A stretch of 23,208 bases of DNA from Bacteroidales bacterium (GCA_003554665.1 PWGY01000249.1:1-23208); one strand, 5' to 3'. Numbered from the stretch's first letter, positions 1-8,628 are shown. Notes: generated from the sequence alone by a model not told the origin. A program made the numbers and translations.

Positions 1-83
1 CCGCTTACAGTGACTTGCTGCCCAAACAGGGATCCACCCATAAAGAGCAAGCAACTCAATAAAACTAAACACTTTTTCATCAT
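1..83 (-). CDS. SusC-type TonB-dependent receptor, N-terminal fragment (runs off left edge)
   Basis: Reading leftward from the ATG at 83, the sequence encodes MMKKCLVLLSCLLFMGGSLF followed by GQQVTVSG. This is a signal peptide (Lys-Lys n-region, hydrophobic core, cleavage near Gly-Gln) and the first strand of a carboxypeptidase-regulatory-like domain. It matches, position for position, the start of the complete SusC protein at 3938 (MKRAFILFGMLLFAGTTLFG then QQITVTG), so I infer a paralogous SusC-type receptor. A second in-frame ATG at 80 is an equally good start. Only 27 codons are inside the window, so the plug, barrel and substrate cannot be judged. Its SusD partner would be expected further left, outside the window. 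There is no strong ribosome binding site, which is normal for this phylum. Confidence 0.75.
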   Translation of the reverse strand, partial: MMKKCLVLLSCLLFMGGSLFGQQVTVS

Positions 84-402
84 GCTGTTTTGTTTTTGTG
101 AATAAATTAGAAAATTAACTGGTGCTTGATTCCCTAAATCAATTGCTCAAAAATACGGGATTTTTTTAAAAAAATTGTAATGAAAACTTATTGAAAGTTA
201 AAAACCTGGGGTTGTTTCGGAGTTAAAAAAAGCTGTCTTTAACCAAGAAAAAAAGAATATATCAAACAAGGAGGCAAAAAATTTAGACAGAAAAGGCTTC
301 TAACCTTGTTAAAATAATATTTTTTTAGTACCCTTTGGCTTGTCTTTTGCTACATTTGTTAATTGCTTTAAAACATGTAACCAACTAAAAACTGATGTTT
401 CA
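84..402. other. Divergent AT-rich intergenic region
   Basis: About 320 bases separate the leftward SusC fragment from the rightward secreted protein. The region is very AT-rich, with long A and T runs, and I find no credible ORF in it. It carries GTTAA words at 197, 222, 308 and 358 and TTAAC at 115 and 239. A -7-like box (TATTTTTG read on the minus strand, 148-155) could serve the SusC fragment. TACATTTG at 351-358 could serve the rightward gene. Neither has a convincing -33 partner at 19-21 bases. An isolated AAGGAGG at 268-274 is not followed by a usable start codon. Confidence 0.5.
351..358 (+). promoter_or_regulatory. Candidate -7 box (TACATTTG)
   Basis: TACATTTG fits the Bacteroidota -7 consensus TAnnTTTG. 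It lies 44 bases upstream of the ATG at 403, which would give a leader of roughly 35-40 bases and favours that ATG over the upstream TTG at 340. The only nearby TTTG (334-337) is 13 bases away instead of 19-21, so the -33 element is missing or poor. Confidence 0.3.
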
Positions 403-1170
403 ATGAAAAATAACTGTTTTATAACCGTAACCCTCTTTCTGAGCATTATTCATATGCTTGTGCTTTCTGCTTCAATATCCGCCCAGGTACAGCAGGAGCA
501 TCACCGCAGTTCCAAAGCCACTGTTCAGGTCGAAGAAATTGCCTCTCAGGATGTCCAACTGTTGTTTCCGAAGTCAAAACCCGGAGTGATTTACCAGGAA
601 AACGAGATCAGGGTGTTTGACAAGCTCAACTACAATATGTTGCTTGACATTCTTTTGGTTGAGGATGAGGATGGCGAATTATTTGCCATGTCCGACCCCC
701 ACCTGATTGATTCACTTCGCCTGGAAGGAAAATTGTTTCACTACCTGGATGACCATGGGTTTTTCGAGTACATTGCAGGCAGTGGAGGGGAGGTTGTTTA
801 CCGGAAGCACCGGGTGGATGTCAACGCAGAAACCGTGGCCACAGGCGCATACGGAACAGCAAACCGCACAACTTCCATTGATGTGGTGCGCTCCCTGGTT
901 GACCCCAGCCGGGCAGATATTGCCGAACGTACCATCGAGGTTGAGAACCCCTCCGGTCAGGAGATTCACTTATACCTGAAACGGGAGGCGGTCTTTTATT
1001 TGCTGCGTGACGGTGAACCTCACGCCGTTTACAGCCGGCGTTCACTGAACAGGGCGTTTCCGGATAACAGCAGGGAAATACGGCGTTTCATAAGAGACAA
1101 CAATATCAACTTCGAAAGCAGGGAAGACATGATCCGTCTGTCGGAATTTGTGTACGATCTGCAAAATTAA
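403..1170 (+). CDS. Secreted protein of unknown function, 255 aa
   Basis: The protein starts with a clear signal peptide (MKNNCFITVTLFLSIIHMLV, then LSASISAQ, cleavage after Ala-Gln), so it is exported to the periplasm or outer surface. The ATG at 403 is chosen because an upstream in-frame TTG at 340 would put 21 polar residues before the signal peptide. The mature part is about 225 residues, without Cys, transmembrane segments or recognisable catalytic motifs. It has a beta-rich middle (GKLFHYLDDHGFFEYI, GGEVVYRKHRV) and a charged helical C-terminus (FPDNSREIRRFIRDNNINFE, then SREDMIRLSEFV). That tail resembles uncharacterised small secreted proteins I recall from this phylum, but I cannot name a family. 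It ends 11 bases before the stop of the convergent MG2/plug gene, with no terminator between them. Confidence 0.75.
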   Translation: MKNNCFITVTLFLSIIHMLVLSASISAQVQQEHHRSSKATVQVEEIASQDVQLLFPKSKPGVIYQENEIRVFDKLNYNMLLDILLVEDEDGELFAMSDPHLIDSLRLEGKLFHYLDDHGFFEYIAGSGGEVVYRKHRVDVNAETVATGAYGTANRTTSIDVVRSLVDPSRADIAERTIEVENPSGQEIHLYLKREAVFYLLRDGEPHAVYSRRSLNRAFPDNSREIRRFIRDNNINFESREDMIRLSEFVYDLQN

Positions 1171-1181
1171 AGACGCAGATA

Positions 1182-3623
1182 TTAAGGAAGCGGATCATCC
1201 CCGGCAGGCAGCTCCGAAAAAGTGATCCTTCCGTTTTTGTCAATGCCCTGAACGATCACACGCACATTTCTTACATACTCATCAACGGGGAAGGATACAT
1301 TTGCTTCCCCGTTTTCATTCGGCTCCAGCACAGGCTCCCAGAACAATGTCCTGTTCATGCCGGTCGCCCGGTATAGGTCTGTGTCAATCATGCTTTCAAA
1401 AGTCTCGGCTGGTTCATGAAACCCTACCATTAAATACTCATAGCTGGGGCGTCGCAGTTGGTCACTTCTTCTGGTATATAACAGCAAAGCGCCGTTTGCA
1501 CCCCGGCTCCCCAGTATGGCAGCGTTGGCCCCGGTGATCACGGCCAGCCTGTCCACATCATCCACACTGATGTTCAGAAATGCGCCACGGTCCACCGCCA
1601 TTTCATCCACCATGAATAGGGGTTCGTTGGAGAAGTAGATGCTGCTTGGGCCACGCAGGATAATTTCTCCGCCAACCACGCGAAGTCCCCTGACACGAGT
1701 CCGCAACACATCCATTATATGACTGTACTGATCACGAATGTCTTCAAAGTAAATTACCTGGTTGGGTTCACCAAACATCGACAGCGGCTCTGTTTTGGCC
1801 TGGGTCATCTGCCGCTTGCTTAGAACCGTTTCCGGCCGGGAAACCCTTTCCCAGTCCTCTCCTTTTGAGGTAACCTGCCGGGGCCTGGTGAAAAAATTCC
1901 GCTTAAACTCAAGGTCTTCAAACTCTCTGGTTTCCAGGTTGATGTCCATGATGCGTCTTTCATACTGGTCGTCGGGCCGTATTTCAGCCGTAAACATTCC
2001 TTCATGTTCAATGGTCTCGAATTCGAATTTGCCCTCCCTGTCGGTGGTGGTTTCATAGATTTCTACTGTTTCCTCCTCTGAAATAACGGCCAGTTCGAGG
2101 TCGGTAATGCCCGTGTCGCGTCCGGAAGATCTGGGCGACATTTTCCCGCTGATGGTAATCCCTGAAGGAAACTCATGACGGATTTCCGGAAACTCTCCCG
2201 CTGCAATGGCCTCCCAGTCGAATCGCTTCCAGCCGTGAGTCATCATGACCAGATCCAGTGCCCTTGCAGGATCACCGTCCGGTTCAGACAGGTAGTAGCC
2301 GGGATCTTTGGTTTTATAGGAGAGATCCCCGAATATGAGTAATTCGGAGGCGATATTGGCCGCATGATCGGGTGAGTTTTCGTCCGTATCAAGGACTGCC
2401 AGCGAATAGGATCCGTCGGATGCACCATCGGGAAGCCGGATGTCTAAAGAAAGCCCCTCGCGGGATTCCCCTTCAATGCTTTCAACCTGTGTGGTGCTGA
2501 TGTCTTTCAGGCTGGCTTCAGCGATATCGTCGTGGTTGACAAATACCAGTCTTTCAGCAATGGGCTGGCCGGCCGCATCAAAAAGCTTTAACTGGCAGAT
2601 ACCGGTGGGGAAACGATCGGCAGGGATTGAAATTTCTTTCATTCCGTCATCGAGGGTGATATGTTCTGCGAAACGGGCCTCAGCCCTTGTCTGGGCAATG
2701 AGAAAAACTTCATCGGCCTGTGGCAGTGACTCACTGTCCATGTTGGTCCGGATATTAACTTCGACAGCCTCCCCGGAAACATCGGCAGACAGCAGGTAGC
2801 CTCTGGGCAATGAAGCTGGTAGCCTTATTCTGTCCGTATCTCCATTGGAGTAATTTATATTGGCCCTGTAGCGTCTTCCCTCCTCCGGGGTAAATGTAAA
2901 ACTTCCCATCCCATTGTGAAAGGTGGAGAATTCAAGAACCTGGTTCCCGTTGTCGTCGACCAGTTCTCCCGAGGCCTCCACGCCGGCCCCAAGCTTGTTG
3001 GCCGATTTAAAGGCCACACGGTTTTCTTTCCCGGCAATCAGGTTTCCCCCTTCAGGGAAAAAAGCAAATTGCATGTTGCCCTGCTGCCGTCTGAGGGTAA
3101 AGTTGAACCACCTGTTTTTAATTATATCCCACCTTTTGATAAAGTTTTCCTCAATGGGATTGTACACATAAATGTCTTTGGTGAAGAAGAACTCATTACC
3201 GAAGTTTCGCATCCAGTCTGTATAGGCCCGTAACTGGTAATTGCCTTCAGAAAGGGAGTCAGGCAGATAAATGTCACCGTGGGCCATGCCGTTTTCCAGG
3301 CGAAAGAGCATGACTTCGGCGATGCCGTCCTGTGTATCGATGAGTTCCACGTAAAAGTTTGTACTCATGGTGTCCGGCTCAAGCGTGGTGGCATTTACAA
3401 GATAGGCTTTCATCCAGATAATTTCACCTGCCATGTATTCCTGTTTGTCGGTATGCAGGAAGGCAGTCTGCCCGGGATATTCGGTGTTGAGTACTTCCAG
3501 TTGTTTCAACAGATTGCTGTGCGGATTATCCGGGTTACCCCTGGCAATCGACTGACTGGTGGCTGCAAGCAGGAAAAGCCCTACCAGGATTCTCGCCAGA
3601 TATTTTCCTTTTGAAATAGACAT
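1182..3623 (-). CDS. Secreted MG2-domain protein with TonB plug domain and no beta-barrel, 813 aa
   Basis: The start is the ATG at 3623, where a signal peptide begins (MSISKGKYLARILVGLFLLA, then ATSQSIARG); the TTG at 3671 would add 16 unneeded residues. Residues about 50-155 look like a macroglobulin MG2-type domain (FLHTDKQEYMAGEIIWMKAY, then LPDSLSEGNYQLRAYTDWMR). Residues about 486-550 form a carboxypeptidase-regulatory-like domain (GITISGK, TTDREGKFEFETIEHEGMFT). Residues about 615-715 are a TonB-receptor plug domain with the hallmarks GLRVVGGEIILRG, EPLFMVDEMAV and GSRGANGALLLYTRR, closely parallel to the plug of the SusC at 3938. About 100 residues follow, ending in a short beta module (NGEANVSFPVDEYVRNVRV). 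No room is left for a 22-strand barrel, so it cannot itself be a transporter. Proteins of this layout recur in Bacteroidota, and their role is unknown to me. It is transcribed away from the SusC gene. Confidence 0.75.
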   Translation of the reverse strand: MSISKGKYLARILVGLFLLAATSQSIARGNPDNPHSNLLKQLEVLNTEYPGQTAFLHTDKQEYMAGEIIWMKAYLVNATTLEPDTMSTNFYVELIDTQDGIAEVMLFRLENGMAHGDIYLPDSLSEGNYQLRAYTDWMRNFGNEFFFTKDIYVYNPIEENFIKRWDIIKNRWFNFTLRRQQGNMQFAFFPEGGNLIAGKENRVAFKSANKLGAGVEASGELVDDNGNQVLEFSTFHNGMGSFTFTPEEGRRYRANINYSNGDTDRIRLPASLPRGYLLSADVSGEAVEVNIRTNMDSESLPQADEVFLIAQTRAEARFAEHITLDDGMKEISIPADRFPTGICQLKLFDAAGQPIAERLVFVNHDDIAEASLKDISTTQVESIEGESREGLSLDIRLPDGASDGSYSLAVLDTDENSPDHAANIASELLIFGDLSYKTKDPGYYLSEPDGDPARALDLVMMTHGWKRFDWEAIAAGEFPEIRHEFPSGITISGKMSPRSSGRDTGITDLELAVISEEETVEIYETTTDREGKFEFETIEHEGMFTAEIRPDDQYERRIMDINLETREFEDLEFKRNFFTRPRQVTSKGEDWERVSRPETVLSKRQMTQAKTEPLSMFGEPNQVIYFEDIRDQYSHIMDVLRTRVRGLRVVGGEIILRGPSSIYFSNEPLFMVDEMAVDRGAFLNISVDDVDRLAVITGANAAILGSRGANGALLLYTRRSDQLRRPSYEYLMVGFHEPAETFESMIDTDLYRATGMNRTLFWEPVLEPNENGEANVSFPVDEYVRNVRVIVQGIDKNGRITFSELPAGDDPLP

Positions 3624-3822
3624 GGTTGACAATGGCTTTGAATAATAAAAATACTGTTTTTCAACCCACAAGATACAAAAAAAACAGGAGATGTGGGTTG
3701 GCGGGTGGAGTGAGTTCTGAGTGGCAAATGTTAACGAAAGCTAAATAAAAACCAAAAAAAGTTAAACAGGGTTCCCTGGGTGATGATAGTAGCTCCCGGG
3801 GCAGGTATTTGCCGTTTTCAGG

Positions 3823-3854
3823 GTTGGATTTCAGTAAAAGCCCTGATAACTTTG
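3823..3854 (+). promoter_or_regulatory. Predicted promoter of the SusCD operon
   Basis: GTTG at 3823-3826 and TAACTTTG at 3847-3854 are separated by 20 bases. This fits the Bacteroidota primary-sigma layout of a TTG-containing -33 element, 19-21 bases, then TAnnTTTG. Transcription would start near 3860, leaving a leader of about 75 bases before the ATG at 3938. The -7 box is an exact match and the -33 box matches in three of four positions. Confidence 0.5.
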
Positions 3855-3880
3855 TTAGAACCTGATAACTTTTTGTTAGA
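3842..3880 (+). repeat. Two-copy direct repeat overlapping the SusC promoter
   Basis: CCTGATAACTTTGTTAGA (3842-3859) is repeated at 3861-3880 with two extra T residues inside the T run. The -7 box TAACTTTG lies in the first copy. In the second copy the added T residues spoil the box (TAACTTTTTG). The GTTAG words in the two copies start at 3854 and 3875, 21 bases apart, or about two helical turns. It could be a duplicated promoter or a pair of regulator sites. Confidence 0.6.
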
Positions 3881-3937
3881 GGGTGGGAAATAAGCAACAA
3901 TTAATTGAATCGAATTAATAACCAAAAAAACAACAAC

Positions 3938-6900
3938 ATGAAACGAGCTTTCATTTTATTTGGTATGTTGCTTTTCGCAGGAACAACCCTGTTTGGGCAA
4001 CAGATTACCGTTACCGGTACAGTTACGGATGCCACGGATGGTGAAACCCTGCCCGGTGTGACCATACAGGTTCAGGGCACCGAAGTGGGTACAGTAACTG
4101 ATATGGATGGTAATTATGAGATTTCTGCGCCCGCAGACGGCACCCTGGTTTTCTCATTTGTGGGAATGGTGACCCGGGAGGAGCCGGTGGACGGGCGCGA
4201 GGTCATTGATGTGGCACTGGAGTCAGAGGCTGTTGGCCTGGAGGAAGTGCTGGTTGTTGCTTACGGAACTGCCACCCGGGAATCGTTTACCGGTGTGGCC
4301 GATGTGGTCGATTCTGATCGCATTGAGCGGCGGGCCGTGTCCAATGTTTCGCGGGCACTGGAGGGTACCTCACCCGGTGTTCAGGTAACAAGCGGTGGCG
4401 GTCAGCCCGGCTCAGGACAGGAGATCAGGCTGCGTGGCTTCGGATCCATCTCCGCATCCAATGAGCCTCTGATCGTAGTTGACGGGGCACCTTTTGACGG
4501 GGAGTTGAGCGACATCAACCCCAGTGACATTGAAAACATGTCGGTACTTCGCGATGCTTCTGCTGCTGCACTTTATGGTGCAAGGGGAGCCAATGGTGTG
4601 GTCATGATCACCACCAAGCGCGGTGATGATGCAGCTCCGTCAATGAATTTCCGCTCATCTTTCGGGGCGATTGACCGGACCATGCCGGATTATCCCCAGG
4701 TGGATGAAAGGGACTTTATGATGCTCACCTGGGAGGCCGACAGAAACATGCGTCATTTTGAGATGGGAATGGATCTGGAGGCAGCCAACCAGGAGGCTGC
4801 GGCAAACCTGATTGGTAACCTGGGCGGGTATAACCCCTTTGACATGCCGGCGGAGGATTTTATCCAGGTAAGCCCGGACAATCCCTGGCTGGCTGATTTC
4901 AACCCCAATGCAAACCTGCTTTGGAGTGACGACTGGAAAGATCATATTTTCCGTACGGCCGTGAGGCATGAACACCAGTTCAGTGTATCGGGCGGAACGG
5001 AAATGAGTGACTATTACATTTCGCTGGGTTACCTGGATGAACAGGGCATTGCCGTAACCTCCGGTTTTGACCGCATTTCGGGACGGGTAAATGTGAATAC
5101 CCAGGCCACGGAATGGCTGGAAACCGGGTTTAACCTGTCCGGTTCACTCACAGAGAGTGATTACCTGCTTGCAGAAGGAACGGCCATTACCAATCCTTTT
5201 TACTTTACAAGAGGTATTGGTCCCATTTATCCGGTGTATGTCCGCGATGAAGATGGATCCTTTGTGCTGGACGAAGCGGGTGAAAAAATATTTGACTATG
5301 GAACGGGCGTTGGGCCGCAGGAAGACCGGCCTACCATGGGGAATGCCAACCTGGCCGGAACCCTTGAGCTGGATGATCGTTCGCACGTGAGGGAAAATGT
5401 CAGCGGGCGTACTTTTGCCCGTTTTCAGATCCTTCCCAATCTGCGGTTTGAAACCAACCTGAGTGCCGACTATTCCAGTCAGTACACCACCACCTTCCAG
5501 AATCCGCAGTTCGGTGACGCTGCATGTGTGGGCGGACGCGGTACCAAGCAGTATACACGGAATCTCAGCATGACCTTCAACCAGCTGCTTAATTATGATT
5601 TCGATTTTGGCGGCCACAATTTTGAATTCCTTGCCGGTCATGAGGCATATCGCATGCAGTTCAACCTGGCTTCTGCCACACGTTCCAATTACCCCGTTCC
5701 GGGAATTACCGAGATTGGCATTGCCACAACAATGGAAGGTTCCGATTCTTACCAGCATGAATATTCCGTGGAGGGGTACTTTACCCGTTTGAACTACGAT
5801 TATGACAACCGTTACTACGGTTCTGTCAGTTATCGCCGTGATGGATCCTCCCGTTTCCATGAAGACAACCGCTGGGGTAACTTTTTCTCGCTCGGAGCTT
5901 CCTGGAGGGTCACACAGGAGGATTTCATGCAGGATATTGACTGGCTGGACAACCTGCGCCTGAAGTTCAGCTATGGCGAACAGGGGAATGACGGACTTCC
6001 ATCCTACTATGCATGGCAGGCATTTTACGACCTCGGCTACCCCAATGTGGACAGGCATGGTGCATTGTACACCCGTCTGGAAAACAAAGACCTGGTGTGG
6101 GAGACCAATGCCAACACCAACATTGGGTTCGACTTCCGGGTATTCGACCGGGTAGAGGCCGAGTTTGATTACTTTATCCGCGAATCGGATAACTTGTTGT
6201 TTGAGGTGCCACAGCCCCTGTCAACAGGGATGACCTCCTACAGCATGAACATCGGTTCCATGGAGAACCGCGGCGTGGAGTTCAGAATGCTTGTAGACAT
6301 TACGCAGCAGCGGGATTTTTACTGGAATGTGGATTTCAACATTACCCACCTGAACAACGAGATCACTTACATGCCTGAAGAACTGGAAGGTATGGTTGAC
6401 GGCACCAAACGCCTGGATGTGGGAACTTCTCTGTATGACTACTGGCTGCGAGAAGTATCTCATATTGATCCGGAAACCGGTGCCACCCATTATTATTATG
6501 ACATTACGGATGAGAACGGAGAGGAAACGGGTGAGCGCGGAACCACCACCGACCACCTTGAGGCCGACAGGTATTATGTAGGCACTGCCATACCTGATGT
6601 GTTTGGCGGCATCACCAGCAACATCAATTTCAGGAACTGGGATTTTTCCGTTCTCTTTACCTATAGCATTGGAGGAGAGACCTATGATAATGTATATGGA
6701 GGGATGTTCGACGGACGATTCTGGGCCGGTGACTATGGAAGCGCGCTGCACGCCGACCGTGTGAACCGCTGGAGGCAACCCGGTGATGATACTGGTCAGC
6801 CGCGCGTACAGCAGGGCAGTGCTTCGCTTTATGCCGGCACGGCGGATAACCGGTTGTTTGACATGACCTATTTCTCACTGCAGAATGTGACACTGGGATA

Positions 6901-7087
6901 CAATCTGCCAGCCGATCTGGCACAGCGTTTCGGGATGAATTCTGCACGTATCTACGCCACCGGCGATAACCTTTTCATCTGGAACGATAACGAAGGAATG
7001 GATCCGCAGCACAGCTTTGCCGGAACCACCGATTATACCTTCGTGCCGGTTCGCACAATCACATTCGGTCTGAATCTTCAGTTTTAG
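3938..7087 (+). CDS. SusC/RagA-type TonB-dependent outer-membrane receptor, 1049 aa
   Basis: This is an outer-membrane barrel that imports oligomeric nutrients with TonB energy, partnered by the SusD lipoprotein 23 bases downstream. The ATG at 3938 starts a signal peptide (MKRAFILFGMLLFAGTTLFG); the upstream TTG at 3905 lies in the leader. Residues about 22-105 are the carboxypeptidase-regulatory-like domain (VTGTVTDATDGETLPGVTIQ, DMDGNYEI). Next comes a hydrophobic and Gly-rich TonB-box region (EEVLVVAYGTATRESFTGVA). The plug follows (SPGVQVTSGGGQPGSGQEIR, then LRGFGSI, EPLIVVDGAPF and ALYGARGANGVVMITTKRG near residue 217). The rest is barrel, ending in TITFGLNLQF with the C-terminal Phe typical of barrels recognised by the Bam machinery. 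Length is normal for SusC. The substrate cannot be read from the sequence. The absence of carbohydrate enzymes and the presence of two proteases nearby suggest peptides (inference). Confidence 0.95.
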   Translation: MKRAFILFGMLLFAGTTLFGQQITVTGTVTDATDGETLPGVTIQVQGTEVGTVTDMDGNYEISAPADGTLVFSFVGMVTREEPVDGREVIDVALESEAVGLEEVLVVAYGTATRESFTGVADVVDSDRIERRAVSNVSRALEGTSPGVQVTSGGGQPGSGQEIRLRGFGSISASNEPLIVVDGAPFDGELSDINPSDIENMSVLRDASAAALYGARGANGVVMITTKRGDDAAPSMNFRSSFGAIDRTMPDYPQVDERDFMMLTWEADRNMRHFEMGMDLEAANQEAAANLIGNLGGYNPFDMPAEDFIQVSPDNPWLADFNPNANLLWSDDWKDHIFRTAVRHEHQFSVSGGTEMSDYYISLGYLDEQGIAVTSGFDRISGRVNVNTQATEWLETGFNLSGSLTESDYLLAEGTAITNPFYFTRGIGPIYPVYVRDEDGSFVLDEAGEKIFDYGTGVGPQEDRPTMGNANLAGTLELDDRSHVRENVSGRTFARFQILPNLRFETNLSADYSSQYTTTFQNPQFGDAACVGGRGTKQYTRNLSMTFNQLLNYDFDFGGHNFEFLAGHEAYRMQFNLASATRSNYPVPGITEIGIATTMEGSDSYQHEYSVEGYFTRLNYDYDNRYYGSVSYRRDGSSRFHEDNRWGNFFSLGASWRVTQEDFMQDIDWLDNLRLKFSYGEQGNDGLPSYYAWQAFYDLGYPNVDRHGALYTRLENKDLVWETNANTNIGFDFRVFDRVEAEFDYFIRESDNLLFEVPQPLSTGMTSYSMNIGSMENRGVEFRMLVDITQQRDFYWNVDFNITHLNNEITYMPEELEGMVDGTKRLDVGTSLYDYWLREVSHIDPETGATHYYYDITDENGEETGERGTTTDHLEADRYYVGTAIPDVFGGITSNINFRNWDFSVLFTYSIGGETYDNVYGGMFDGRFWAGDYGSALHADRVNRWRQPGDDTGQPRVQQGSASLYAGTADNRLFDMTYFSLQNVTLGYNLPADLAQRFGMNSARIYATGDNLFIWNDNEGMDPQHSFAGTTDYTFVPVRTITFGLNLQF

Positions 7088-7110
7088 TAACCTCCAAAAA
7101 GACAGGAACA

Positions 7111-8628
7111 ATGAAAATAAACAAGATATTTCTCAGTATGTTGCTGCTTGCTTTTGTGCTAAGCAGCTGTGAGCAGGACTTTCTGGAAACGGCCCCTACC
7201 GATCAGCTGGAGGCCGGGACCATGTTTGAATCTCTTGAGGGGGCTGAAGCTGCCCTGAACGGCATGTACCGCTATATGTTTGAATTTGATCCCGAATACG
7301 GGAACCATGATGCATTCGGGCATATGGCCGTGAATCATGAAATGGATATGCTCGGACAGGACATGGTGGGCCACGTGCTGGCACATGGCTGGTTCGGACA
7401 GCAATATGCCTGGCGTACACATCGTGATGCAGATGCCGGCATGACCCACCTGCGCTGGTATGTGTATTACAAAGTTATCCTGAATGCCAATATGATCATT
7501 GCCAATGTGCCGGATCTGGAGGATGCACTTCCCACAGAGCGTGACATGTTGATGGCACAGGCCAGGGGAGCACGGGCTTTTGCCTATTATCAGCTGGTGC
7601 AGATGTATGCCCCGGCTTATCATGTAGACCCTGATGCCCCTGCCGTACCACTGTACACGGAACCATCCGAAGACGGGCACCCCAGGGCTTCGCTGCGTGA
7701 GGTATATGAGCAGATCGAGGCCGACCTTACGGCAGCCATTGATCTTTTTGACGGCAGCACCGCCCAGGCTCACAGATCCCATATCAGTCTTCCTGTGGTT
7801 CATGGTCTGTATGCACGAACCGCACTGGCCAAGGGCGAATGGGATCAGGCCCGTCAGCACGCGGAAACGGCCATTACCCTCTCCGGTGCCAGTCTGTTTA
7901 CCGCGGATCAATTCCCCCCGGCATTCGAAAGCATTGCCACCTACTCCAGGAACCAGCTGTTCAACGATGTGGGTGCCAGTGAATGGATGTGGGGGATGGA
8001 GATCAATGAGGAACAGGCAACTGTTTTCGCTTCCTTTTTCAGTCATATGGATGCGCTGACATTCAGCTATGCCCAACTGGGGAACCAGAAGCTGGTCAGC
8101 CATGGCGAGGACGGATTGTATTACCGGATGTCGGACACCGATGTTCGCCGCAATCTTTGGGTGGCTCCGGAAAATGCCGAAGAGTATATGGTGCCTTATT
8201 CCCAGGTGAAGTTCGTGACCCAACGGGACGGATCCTGGGAAGGTGACTATGTGTTCATGCGGCTGGCCGAAATGTACCTGATCAAGGCGGAAGCAGAGGC
8301 CAGGGACGGACTGTACGATGATGCAGCCCAGACGCTTTATGAACTGATGCAGAACCGGGATCCGGAGTATGAATTGTCAACCGCCACCGGTGAGGATCTG
8401 ATCGATGAGATCATGTTTCACCGTGCGGTTGAACTCTGGGGTGAAGGTTTCAACTGGATCGATCTGAAACGCACCGGTGAGCCGCTGAATCGCCAGAACA
8501 AAGGGCACAGCGAACAGCTTGCCGTTACACTCTATGAGGAAGCTGACACCGACCGGTGGATATGGCTGATCCCCACAGATGAGATCAACGCCAATGATGC
8601 CATCAGTTCCGGTGACCAGAACCCATAA
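7111..8628 (+). CDS. SusD/RagB-family surface lipoprotein, 505 aa
   Basis: This is the substrate-binding lid of the SusCD complex, anchored in the outer membrane by lipid. A signal peptide ends in the lipobox LSSC with Cys20, followed by EQDFLETAPTDQLEAGTMFE, a very typical SusD start. Further family signs are the N-terminal TPR-like helical segments (AEAALNGMYRYMFEFD, MAQARGARAFAYYQLVQMYA), the central REVYEQIEADLTAAIDLFD, RLAEMYLIKAEAEARDG, and the C-terminal VELWGEGFNWIDLKRTGEPL. Length is normal. It lies 23 bases after the SusC stop and is surely co-transcribed with it. The operon ends at the hairpin at 8676-8712. Which ligand it binds is unknown; the ligand-facing surface includes many acidic residues. 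Confidence 0.94.
   Translation: MKINKIFLSMLLLAFVLSSCEQDFLETAPTDQLEAGTMFESLEGAEAALNGMYRYMFEFDPEYGNHDAFGHMAVNHEMDMLGQDMVGHVLAHGWFGQQYAWRTHRDADAGMTHLRWYVYYKVILNANMIIANVPDLEDALPTERDMLMAQARGARAFAYYQLVQMYAPAYHVDPDAPAVPLYTEPSEDGHPRASLREVYEQIEADLTAAIDLFDGSTAQAHRSHISLPVVHGLYARTALAKGEWDQARQHAETAITLSGASLFTADQFPPAFESIATYSRNQLFNDVGASEWMWGMEINEEQATVFASFFSHMDALTFSYAQLGNQKLVSHGEDGLYYRMSDTDVRRNLWVAPENAEEYMVPYSQVKFVTQRDGSWEGDYVFMRLAEMYLIKAEAEARDGLYDDAAQTLYELMQNRDPEYELSTATGEDLIDEIMFHRAVELWGEGFNWIDLKRTGEPLNRQNKGHSEQLAVTLYEEADTDRWIWLIPTDEINANDAISSGDQNP

Larger units (their letters stand above)
3624..3937. other. Divergent intergenic region upstream of the SusCD operon
   Basis: About 315 bases lie between the leftward MG2/plug gene and the rightward SusC. 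They hold a short self-complementary element (CAGGG at 3767-3771, CCCTG at 3774-3778), GTTAA words at 3730 and 3761, the candidate SusC promoter, and a direct repeat at 3842-3880, both listed separately. A 79-codon minus-strand ORF at 3661-3900 covers most of the region but has no recognisable features and I treat it as chance. I found no good promoter for the leftward gene. Confidence 0.5.

Noticed and set aside
268..274. AAGGAGG, a perfect Shine-Dalgarno-like sequence
   Set aside because: No ATG, GTG or TTG follows at a usable distance, and the downstream frame closes within about a dozen codons.
334..358. TTTG...TACATTTG as a full promoter
   Set aside because: The spacing is 13 bases, well below the 19-21 expected, so only the -7 box is reported.
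3661..3900. 79-codon minus-strand open frame in the SusC upstream region
   Set aside because: It overlaps the predicted promoter and repeat, has no signal peptide or domain, and its start lies inside the leader of the opposite gene.
5144..6058. 304-codon minus-strand open frame inside the SusC gene
   Set aside because: It lies wholly within the well-supported SusC coding region, has no recognisable motif, and its residue composition (Ile, Val, His, Gly-rich) is that of an antisense shadow.
7159..8223. 354-codon minus-strand open frame inside the SusD gene
   Set aside because: It is antisense to a clear SusD gene, rich in His, Ile and Cys, and shows no family signature.
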